Source of the DNA: Sutcliffiella horikoshii
GTDB lineage: Bacteria; Bacillota; Bacilli; Bacillales; Bacillaceae_I
Length of the DNA stretch: 64,000 bases
Reading direction: 5' to 3'
Assembly: GCF_002157855.1 (NCBI RefSeq)
Contig: NZ_CP020880.1
Coordinates: 2,108,001 to 2,172,000, forward strand
This document shows positions 51,710-58,941 of the stretch, piece after piece. A program made the position numbers and the translations under genes. Position 1 is the first letter of the stretch. Every line of letters begins with the position of its first letter. The notes beneath the pieces are model-generated. The model saw only the letters and a program-made list of their open reading frames with translations. It was not told the DNA's origin and made no database searches.

Positions 51710-51723
51710 TGTAAGCGTTGTCA
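51710..51723. promoter_or_regulatory. CcpA binding site (cre) upstream of cstA
   Basis: TGTAAGCGTTGTCA fits TGWAANCGNTNWCA at every position, 49 bp before the cstA start. It agrees with the known glucose repression of cstA genes. Confidence 0.75.
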
Positions 51724-51818
51724 ATATAGAATTCTGAAAATTCATACTAAATACATGCTACTTTTAATATCAGGTCGTAAAATAGGTGGAAAGTAGGATG
51801 TTGTCGATTGCTAACTAA

Positions 51819-51871
51819 ATATGTCGTAAGCACTATTTTTTATTGAATATTCCGACATATAGACTTATAAT
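51819..51871 (+). promoter_or_regulatory. sigma-A promoter and flanking inverted repeat of the SGNH hydrolase gene
   Basis: TTGAAT (51843-51848), a 17-bp spacer and TATAAT (51866-51871) form a good sigma-A promoter. ATATGTCG (51819-51826) and CGACATAT (51853-51860) are perfect inverted arms that straddle the -35, a possible operator or looped site. Confidence 0.7.
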
Positions 51872-51924
51872 GTGGAAGATTCATGTAATTTTATATGAAT
51901 ACATAACCAATCAAGGGGGATCTT

Positions 51925-53535
51925 TTGTTGAAGTTTAAGCACGTTTCATTGTTGTTTGCCTTGTTGCTCGTTTTTAACTTTTTTGCCTCCAACTTTGTTT
52001 TTGCAGAAGAAATTAAAGAAACAGAACCAACACTGGTTGCGTTGGGAGATTCAATCCCATTTGGTACAAGTCTTCCAGACCGTAGTCAAGCATTTCCCAA
52101 TCTAATTTTAGATGGAGAAACAACTGTTATTAACAAAAGTGCACCAGGACAAACTTCTGCTCAATTACTAACACAAATTACAACAGATCCCGAAACAGGC
52201 CAAGCACTACAAAATGCTGACGTTATTACAATTAATACAGGAAATAATGATCTACTGCAGGCAGCAAAAATTGCGGAGATAGCTGCTGCAATTCAAGCAG
52301 GAAAAGAAATTGATTATGAAACACTACAAAAAGAAGTTGCCGCTGCTGCTTTAAAAGCTGGAGAAAACTTGGCAATTATATTGCACACTATTCGGGAGAT
52401 TAACTCGGATGCCCCTATATTGCTATATAACATTTATAATCCTTTCCCAAGTCTTGAGGCAGAACCCGTAAAAACTCTGCACCAAGTCTGTGAAATGATT
52501 TTAGAAGATGTGAACAAGGGATTTCCTTTAGTTGCATCATCTTATTCGAATACATTTGTTCTTGATGCCTATTCAGCCTTCGACGGTAATCAAGTAGAAC
52601 TTGTCTATGGTTTTCCTGATGTTCATCCAACTATTATTGGGCATCAAGCATTGGCAACGTTGGCTAATAGCTTGCTGTTAGAAATGTATCCACCAGTGGA
52701 ACCAGAGCCTGAATATGAGCTTGATTTGACCATAACACCGAATGTTGAGACAGAAGGACCTGTCACAGTTCATGTTAATACCAAGGGTCATACCCCTCTT
52801 AAAGTTATGTGGATGGCAGGAGAAAAAACAGAGTTAGATTTTATAAGTTTGGAAGATGTAAACTTCTTGCAAGGTAATAGCTTTGAAGTAAATGAAAATG
52901 GTAAATACACAGTACTAGCTGTTTTTAGCGAAGATGGAATGGATAGAGCTATTCAAACGATTGAAGTTTCCAATATAGTTCCACCAATGGAGAACCCCAC
53001 ATATGAACTAGATTTATCAATCTCTCCAAGCGAAGAAACGGAAGGACCTGTTACCATCTCAATTGATACAAAAGACCAAACGCCTATCAGCTTGATGTGG
53101 ATGAAAGGTGAAAAAATCGACTTAGACTTCTTGGACGTAGAAAACGTGAATTTTTTACAAGGTACAAGTTTTGAAGTGACTGAAAATGGAAAATATACTG
53201 TTCTTGCAGTATTTAGTCAAGATGGAATGGCGAGAGTTCTGAAAACTATTGAAGTCACAAATGTTTTTCAACCTGTTGAACCTCCGGTAGAAGAACCGCC
53301 TGCAGAAGAAGAACCACCTACAGAAGACGAAGATAATACTCCTCCTCCACCAGTAAAGAAAGATGAAACAAAACAACCGGTAGAAAAGAAGCAAGTAGCT
53401 AAGAGTGGAAACAAACTTCCGAATACGGCTACAAGTGCTTATAACTATTTGGTTTGGGGAGCAGGATTGTTGTTTTTGGGACTTGGTTACATGGCGACTG
53501 TAAAGATTTACAAAAGAAAAACTAGAGTTCAATAG
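51925..53535 (+). CDS. wall-anchored SGNH/GDSL hydrolase with LPxTG and two sandwich repeats
   Basis: The 536-residue protein has a signal peptide (1-27, cleaved after VFA), an SGNH hydrolase domain with ALGDSIPFG (Ser43) and DVHPTIIGH (Asp and His), and two tandem copies of a roughly 85-residue beta-sandwich repeat (ITPNVETEGPVTVHVN and ISPSEETEGPVTISID). A Pro/Glu-rich linker and a C-terminal LPNTA sortase signal with membrane helix and basic tail follow. It should be covalently attached to peptidoglycan and hydrolyse an ester or acyl group on the surface. The start is TTG at 51925 with AAGGGGGAT upstream. Confidence 0.9.
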   Translation: MLKFKHVSLLFALLLVFNFFASNFVFAEEIKETEPTLVALGDSIPFGTSLPDRSQAFPNLILDGETTVINKSAPGQTSAQLLTQITTDPETGQALQNADVITINTGNNDLLQAAKIAEIAAAIQAGKEIDYETLQKEVAAAALKAGENLAIILHTIREINSDAPILLYNIYNPFPSLEAEPVKTLHQVCEMILEDVNKGFPLVASSYSNTFVLDAYSAFDGNQVELVYGFPDVHPTIIGHQALATLANSLLLEMYPPVEPEPEYELDLTITPNVETEGPVTVHVNTKGHTPLKVMWMAGEKTELDFISLEDVNFLQGNSFEVNENGKYTVLAVFSEDGMDRAIQTIEVSNIVPPMENPTYELDLSISPSEETEGPVTISIDTKDQTPISLMWMKGEKIDLDFLDVENVNFLQGTSFEVTENGKYTVLAVFSQDGMARVLKTIEVTNVFQPVEPPVEEPPAEEEPPTEDEDNTPPPPVKKDETKQPVEKKQVAKSGNKLPNTATSAYNYLVWGAGLLFLGLGYMATVKIYKRKTRVQ

Positions 53536-53540
53536 CAAGA

Positions 53541-53575
53541 AGCACCTCACTAAAATTAGTGGGGTGCTTTATTAT
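53541..53575. terminator. bidirectional terminator
   Basis: AGCACCTCACT / AGTGGGGTGCT hairpin with TTTATTATTTTT after it, between the SGNH gene and the convergent EVE-like gene. Confidence 0.8.
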
Positions 53576-55062
53576 TTTTCAAGGATTATATCTAGCAGGT
53601 ATGATAATGAGTTTTGGTTAGCCGTAATGTTAACAAGGGGCTTTTTAGAAAATAGCATCCCCTTAACATTCCAGATTCCAGTTCGAATCCACTCTATTTT
53701 TCTGAATGATGGAGAATTAGGGAATTTTGGGAACATGTAAGGTGAGCACACTTTGCCCAATCCAATGATTTGCTCTTTATCATTTTTTACAAAAACATAA
53801 TCGCCCTCTTCCATCTCATGACAAAATTGAAATAAAGAAGAGGTCTCTACATAAGGTACTTTTTTTGCGCTATAAATCTGCCGGTAATTATTCCATATTT
53901 CTTTTCGAGATGAATAGTTCCTGATATTTCCAAGCTTCCCATGATTAAAAGTAAGCATCCCTTCATCAAAAAAAGAATTGGCATCAATTCCAGTTTGAGT
54001 AGTGTAAATCCAATATTTCTTTTTTTCTTTCTCTTCGAAAGCTACTTCTTTTCCATCATTTTCACTTTCAGAGTGTGTATCGTAAATATATTGCAAGAAA
54101 CAGTTGATCTCATAATATATTGGCAGCTCTGTCTTTCTACCTACAATATTTAAATACTTATTTAATAAATAACTTTCGTGAATTAGTTTTTGATAATGGT
54201 AGATTTTAGAGCCAATAGTATATGTATTTTTTAAAGTGGATGCTTCTTTAAACAATCTTTCAACAGCCACAATCTCTTTATTGGTAAATCGACAAAAGAA
54301 GTTTGGGAAAAGGTAATGAACCAATTCACCAATTTCTTTCTGACCAAAGCCGATTAACCTACGTATAGGGTCTTTGTAGAAGCTGTCTAAGCGTTTATCA
54401 ATACTATCGTCACCAAAAAGAAGATCTATAAAAAATTGTCTGTAGCGTTCAATCGGTGCTTTTTGCTCAGTAAAGAAACTTTCCACTGGCAGAGTTGTTT
54501 GTAAAAAAGGCGACTGCTCTCTAAGTTTTTGGAAATCCTCCCAGTTCATAATCGATAAATTTTCTTCTTTTCTAAATGCTTGGAAGAACTGATATTTCGT
54601 AAGTTGTTTTTCAGTGTCGCCTATCCAAACCTCTGCAACGCGACTGTACAAAAACAAATGTATATCCAAGTAATCGTATTTCACCAAACCTTCCACTGAT
54701 CCAGGCACTTTCCAATAAGAATGTAAAATGTCATCCTCATCTTTTTCAAGTGCTAGTACCTTAATATCCTCTATTTTAAAAATATCCAGATTTTTTAAAC
54801 CCCAAAGCTTTCTTACAAACTTTAATGGCAAGGGCTCTCCCTGCTCTATTACATCTAATGTAATAACAATTTGATTGTACATGGTAATCGTATTTACCTT
54901 GCAAATGCAAATTATATCAGTATAATCACAATAATAAACTTTGTCTCCTGGCTGCATTTCATTTATATAAAATAGTTCATACATATCTAATTGATAAGAA
55001 ATGGTGTTTGTTTGGATGTTTTTTGATTCACCACGTAAAATCCAAGTGGACACGATAAACAC
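53572..55062 (-). CDS. protein with two EVE/PUA-like domains, possible modified-base reader
   Basis: The 496-residue protein starts with a PUA/EVE-like module (about 1-120; STWILRG...GDKVYYCDYTDIICICKV). A central helical region with LFGDDSIDKRLDSFY and FFCRFTNKEIVAVERLFKEA follows. A second, clearer EVE-like module lies near 350-480: YWIYTTQTGIDANSFFDEGM, LFQFCHEMEEGDYVFVKNDK, IIGLGKV and IEWIRTG. The second module is like the N-terminal specificity domain of McrB-type restriction proteins. No nuclease or ATPase domain is attached. EVE-type domains read modified bases in DNA or RNA. The next gene upstream on the same strand is a SUV3-like helicase, separated by a terminator. Function unknown. 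Confidence 0.6.
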   Translation of the reverse strand: MFIVSTWILRGESKNIQTNTISYQLDMYELFYINEMQPGDKVYYCDYTDIICICKVNTITMYNQIVITLDVIEQGEPLPLKFVRKLWGLKNLDIFKIEDIKVLALEKDEDDILHSYWKVPGSVEGLVKYDYLDIHLFLYSRVAEVWIGDTEKQLTKYQFFQAFRKEENLSIMNWEDFQKLREQSPFLQTTLPVESFFTEQKAPIERYRQFFIDLLFGDDSIDKRLDSFYKDPIRRLIGFGQKEIGELVHYLFPNFFCRFTNKEIVAVERLFKEASTLKNTYTIGSKIYHYQKLIHESYLLNKYLNIVGRKTELPIYYEINCFLQYIYDTHSESENDGKEVAFEEKEKKKYWIYTTQTGIDANSFFDEGMLTFNHGKLGNIRNYSSRKEIWNNYRQIYSAKKVPYVETSSLFQFCHEMEEGDYVFVKNDKEQIIGLGKVCSPYMFPKFPNSPSFRKIEWIRTGIWNVKGMLFSKKPLVNITANQNSLSYLLDIILEK

Positions 55063-55119
55063 CTCTCTCCCGCAAAAACTCTTTTTTATACTGTATTATT
55101 TTTTTTCTAAAACATTCAA

Positions 55120-55152
55120 AGAAAAGAGGCGCTGCCGTTCGCACCTCTTAAA
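55120..55152 (-). terminator. terminator of the SUV3-like helicase gene
   Basis: AAGAGGTGC / GCGCCTCTT hairpin followed by TTCTTTG on the minus strand, about 18 bp after the stop codon. Confidence 0.7.
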
Positions 55153-55169
55153 AAATGTAGCTTGCACGC

Positions 55170-57758
55170 CTAAAATGGACGCTTTATTGTAAAGTTTTTG
55201 TGTTTTTTCCGCAGTTTGGAAAAGTGACAAGCATCACATACTGCATACTTGAAATCTGGGTCCAATCTCTTTCCGCATTTGCTGCACTGCTTCGTTCGCA
55301 TTTTTACATCTGTTTGCAATCGCTCATGCACTTCATCACTAAATGACTCTCTTACTCTTTCCCAATATGTTGCTTCCGTCCTTCTGTCCAATCTGTATAA
55401 AAACAGCAAGTGAAGACCGATGGATTTATAGGATAACTCCACATACTCCAGGCTATCTTTATTCATGAACGGTTCCGGCAATTCTTCCCTTGTTACAATC
55501 GCTTCCATCGTTTTTTTCCATTGATTTATAAGGGTCTGCTCTTTTGTAGAAAACGGGAGATGTAAAAAGCCATACAAATCATTAACTGTCAGCCTAGCTT
55601 CAATCATCGTGTCTTCAATTGTTTCGTACAAAATTTGTTCCTCGCTAAGGGAGGCTTTCTCTGTACCTGCAGGACTTTCAAACTTTTCCCAAAGCTCAAA
55701 GAAATGACCCAGCTTGTTGGAATACTTTTGAAATCTCTCCAATATAGAACTGGTTGGAGCAATTGCAAAAGTGTGAACTTGACGATCTTTCCCACCTAAA
55801 AGCTTTTCCATTGCTTTAATGTCTCCTGTAAAAGCAACCTTTCCCACATCATACATTCCTTTACGGCCTGCTCGACCAGCAATTTGCTTTACTTCTTGCG
55901 AGGTCAGACGTCTGCGGCGCGTACCATCAAATTTTTCATTTTGTAAGAAGACTACCCTTCTTATTGGCAAATTCAAGCCCATTCCGATAGCATCTGTTGC
56001 AACAATTACCGTTGTTTCTCCATCTATAAAACGCTGCATCTGCTTTTTTCTTGTTTCAGGAGGCATACTTCCATATATCATGCTGACTTGATGCCCGTTG
56101 TTCTGGAGAATCGATGCCGTTTCTAAAACCCGCTTACGAGAAAAACAGACAAGGGCATCCCCTCTTTTTGTATCCCTAAGTGTGAATGGCCGATCTTCAA
56201 CTTGAAGAGGTGTATCCCTTGTATACTCGTTAATTTCAATTGCCGCATTTCCTAAAAGTTGCAATACCATTTCTCTCATACTAAAGCTTCCGACAATGTG
56301 TACTTCATCCGCGTTAGCCTTTGTAATGGCTTTATACCATGAGAAACCTCGGTCTTTATCTGCTATCATTTGTGCCTCATCAATCACGATAACTTCATAA
56401 TGATCTTTTTCATAAAACATTTCGACCGTACTAGAGAAATGGCTTGCACCTGGAGACAGTTTCTCTTCTTCTCCTGTTTTTAGTGAGCATGGTACTCCAT
56501 CAGAATTTAATGTGTCGTAAACCTCCAACGCCAATAGTCGCAGTGGAGCAAGATATAATCCGCTTTTTGCTTCTTTCATTCTTTGCAAAGCCTGGAATGT
56601 CTTTCCTGTGTTTGTTTCCCCAATATGTATGACATACCTTGTGCTTCTACCGTTCGAAGGGATATACTCCCTTCCGAAAATATCTTCTAACATCCTCTCC
56701 TCTTCTTCTTGCTTTCGGCGGATCTCTGCCAAAATCTCCTCTTCTTTTTGATTCCGATCTTTGATATCTCTTTGCAAATACTGCTCATGAATTTCTAAGT
56801 TGAAAGGTTGTTCTGCAAGGTCAAGCAAATCCGTAACAAACTCATCTTGTAGTTGTTCCATAAAATCATTGACCAGTAAGTAAAAAGAGTTAGCAAGTAA
56901 TTTCCTAAGCTTTGATACTGTGAAATCTTGGGATGTCACGGTTTTGTAGTCTGTTAAAATTTCATCTGAGAGCTCATTCACTATTAGTCCCGGTAGAAAA
57001 CCGAACAGATAATCCGTAATCCTTTTCTCATAGAAAAAATAATATGTCTCATATTCTAAGTATTCCTCATAATAATCAAAGCTCTGATGAACAGCACCTG
57101 TCAGCTCACCGAAAAAATCTTTCAAAGTGTGATAGTCAGATGCATCCATAGGGCCAGACTCTTTTAACACATCTTCTCTTCTGTTGGATTCTGTTTCCTC
57201 AAACTTCGGGTTATTCTGTAAATCCTCTCTTACCTTCTTGGCAACAAAGTGTCTGACATATAAGAAGTAATTCGCTTGATTTTCTTCTACTATCCTATGA
57301 GCAGCCTGATCAACCGTAGCTGTAACATCATCTATGCGAAGTTGTATACGTTTTTCTTCCATTCTTTTTTGAAGATTTTGGCGGGCTTGAAGGTAGTGTT
57401 CTTCCCAAACGGATTGGTCCGTAAAAGGAGAATTTTGCAACCACTCTAATGCATTAAAGGATTGATATTCCCTCATTTCATTTTTGAACAGTTGGTTAAT
57501 AATTTTCTTGTCTACCCCTTCTACTTCGAACCCGCGTGCACTAAGAATCTGTTTTTTCTCTTTTCTGGCGATGTCATTTGTTACTTGATTAAGCCATACA
57601 TTGTACCAAATCTGTTCAACGTAGTGCCTACGATCTTCTATATATTCCGCGAACGTTGGCAGATCTTCTTTCGTTTCAAAATATTGTTGAATATCTTCTT
57701 CAATCTTATATTTTGTTCGATCTAACGATGTAGAATGTATGATGTTTAATTTATCCAT
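55170..57758 (-). CDS. SUV3-like superfamily 2 RNA helicase with zinc ribbon
   Basis: The 862-residue protein has a long helical N-terminal region (1-360) specific to the Firmicutes form, then a helicase core. The core includes GETNTGKTFQAL (Walker A), LAPLRLLALEVYDTLN, VIDEAQM (Walker B), FSRKRV, IYGSMPPETRK, VATDAIGMGLNLPI and KQIAGRAGRKG. This spacing and the compact core match SUV3, the helicase of the mitochondrial RNA degradosome, more than other DEAD or DEAH helicases. The C-terminus has a C-x2-C...C-x2-C zinc ribbon and a basic tail (KLRKKHKNFTIKR). It probably unwinds RNA for decay. The gene has no obvious partner; the double-EVE gene follows it. Confidence 0.8.
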   Translation of the reverse strand: MDKLNIIHSTSLDRTKYKIEEDIQQYFETKEDLPTFAEYIEDRRHYVEQIWYNVWLNQVTNDIARKEKKQILSARGFEVEGVDKKIINQLFKNEMREYQSFNALEWLQNSPFTDQSVWEEHYLQARQNLQKRMEEKRIQLRIDDVTATVDQAAHRIVEENQANYFLYVRHFVAKKVREDLQNNPKFEETESNRREDVLKESGPMDASDYHTLKDFFGELTGAVHQSFDYYEEYLEYETYYFFYEKRITDYLFGFLPGLIVNELSDEILTDYKTVTSQDFTVSKLRKLLANSFYLLVNDFMEQLQDEFVTDLLDLAEQPFNLEIHEQYLQRDIKDRNQKEEEILAEIRRKQEEEERMLEDIFGREYIPSNGRSTRYVIHIGETNTGKTFQALQRMKEAKSGLYLAPLRLLALEVYDTLNSDGVPCSLKTGEEEKLSPGASHFSSTVEMFYEKDHYEVIVIDEAQMIADKDRGFSWYKAITKANADEVHIVGSFSMREMVLQLLGNAAIEINEYTRDTPLQVEDRPFTLRDTKRGDALVCFSRKRVLETASILQNNGHQVSMIYGSMPPETRKKQMQRFIDGETTVIVATDAIGMGLNLPIRRVVFLQNEKFDGTRRRRLTSQEVKQIAGRAGRKGMYDVGKVAFTGDIKAMEKLLGGKDRQVHTFAIAPTSSILERFQKYSNKLGHFFELWEKFESPAGTEKASLSEEQILYETIEDTMIEARLTVNDLYGFLHLPFSTKEQTLINQWKKTMEAIVTREELPEPFMNKDSLEYVELSYKSIGLHLLFLYRLDRRTEATYWERVRESFSDEVHERLQTDVKMRTKQCSKCGKRLDPDFKYAVCDACHFSKLRKKHKNFTIKRPF

Positions 57759-58070
57759 GATGAAGTCTCCTTTAGTGTATGTTTAGAGACTTTAGATGTT
57801 TGGCTTAATCCATGTCTAAAAGCTCTAGTCTTATGGTTTTATATATCTTTTGATAATTCATTGGTTTTAAACAAAAATCTAATGTTTCCTGCAACATATC
57901 ATAAGAATATTCCCTTGTCACCAGTTACATCTCATATTTTTAAAACAGAGTAAATTATAGGAAAAAATAGTTGTTGACAATTTTATACCCCGAGCATATA
58001 ATTTATCTTGAAGTTATAAATCTTGAATTAAAGATACTTTATTAAAAGGGAATTTAGGAGGAATTTTATT
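57759..58070 (+). promoter_or_regulatory. yceI promoter region
   Basis: The 312-bp gap holds a textbook sigma-A promoter: TTGACA (57974-57979), a 17-bp spacer and TATAAT (57997-58002). The rest, 57759-57970, is A/T-rich and must include the promoter of the helicase gene on the other strand; I see nothing else in it. Confidence 0.85.
58005..58035. promoter_or_regulatory. MhqR-like operator of the yceI gene
   Basis: ATCTTGAATTAAAGAT (58020-58035) has the 4-8-4 form ATCT-N8-AGAT with a central GAATT, as in the MhqR box and in the operator at 25945-25970. An extra half site, ATCTTGAA, occurs at 58005-58012. They lie immediately downstream of the -10, where a bound repressor would block transcription. 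Confidence 0.55.
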
Positions 58071-58601
58071 ATGGCTAAAACAGTATGGAATGTTGACAAA
58101 TCACACAGTACAGTGGACTTTTCGGTGAAGCACATGATGTTTGCGACAGTTAAAGGCGGATTTCATGAATATGATGCAACAATTGTTGCGGATCCTACAG
58201 ATTTAACAACGGCTGATATCGAGTTTACAGTAGATGTGGCAAGTATTGATACACGCAGCAGTGATCGCGATGCTCACCTTCGCTCTGCAGATTTCTTTGA
58301 TGTGGATAACCATCCGAAAATGACTTTTAAAGCAACATCCATTGAAAAAACAGACGATAATGAATACAACGTAACAGGAGACCTTACTCTTCGTGGTACG
58401 ACAAAATCTGAAACTTTCTCTGTAGTATTCGAAGGAACTGGTCAAGATCCTTGGGGAAATGAAAAAGCAGGCTTTGCAGTCGAAGGAAAACTTAAGCGCA
58501 GTGACTATGGTTTAACGTGGAATGCTCCACTAGAAGCCGGTGGTGTACTTGTTGGGGATCAAATCAAGATAGCATTACAATTACAAGCAGCAAAGGGATA
58601 A
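58071..58601 (+). CDS. YceI family lipid-binding-fold protein
   Basis: The 176-residue protein begins KTVWNVDKSHSTVDFSVKHM and has SDRDAHLRSADFFDVDNHPK and LTLRGTTKSETFSVVF. These are the YceI hallmarks of a lipocalin-like barrel that binds isoprenoid quinones or related lipids. There is no signal peptide, so it acts in the cytoplasm. A strong promoter and an MhqR-like operator suggest induction by quinones, which would fit a quinone-binding barrel. AGGAGG lies nine bases before the ATG. It is a single-gene unit with its own terminator. Confidence 0.9.
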   Translation: MAKTVWNVDKSHSTVDFSVKHMMFATVKGGFHEYDATIVADPTDLTTADIEFTVDVASIDTRSSDRDAHLRSADFFDVDNHPKMTFKATSIEKTDDNEYNVTGDLTLRGTTKSETFSVVFEGTGQDPWGNEKAGFAVEGKLKRSDYGLTWNAPLEAGGVLVGDQIKIALQLQAAKG

Positions 58602-58605
58602 ATAT

Positions 58606-58642
58606 AAAAAGGGAATTGCTTCATAATGGCAATTCCCTTTTT
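58606..58642. terminator. bidirectional terminator
   Basis: AAAAAGGGAATTGC / GCAATTCCCTTTTT perfect arms between yceI and the convergent DUF1871 gene. Confidence 0.9.
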
Positions 58643-58644
58643 GT

Positions 58645-58923
58645 TTATTCTTGTATTTCTTCCCAGATTAAAACCGCTACTTGCACGCAAGTTATAGAAG
58701 GTAAATCGGTGGAAAAAGAAGCGTCCATAGTCTGTTTAATATACACCCCTAATTTATCGACCGAGTCAATTTCATCTAGCGCATCTACAATTTTATCAAT
58801 TTCTAACCGGTACCTATCTTCCCCCGCTCCCATTGCAAGGAGGTCCATCGGATCCCATTCATTGATATTTTTGGTGACGATTTCTTGTTTTTTCTTCCTA
58901 GATACACCAATAAAACCTTCCAT
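58645..58923 (-). CDS. DUF1871 family protein (YugE type)
   Basis: The 92-residue protein contains INEWDPMDLLAMGAGEDRYR, the DUF1871 signature seen in B. subtilis YugE, and is small, acidic and helical. Function unknown. It lies 18 bp after the pbpC-like gene on the same strand and may be co-transcribed with it. Confidence 0.8.
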   Translation of the reverse strand: MEGFIGVSRKKKQEIVTKNINEWDPMDLLAMGAGEDRYRLEIDKIVDALDEIDSVDKLGVYIKQTMDASFSTDLPSITCVQVAVLIWEEIQE

Positions 58924-58941
58924 CTATAACACCTGCCCTAG

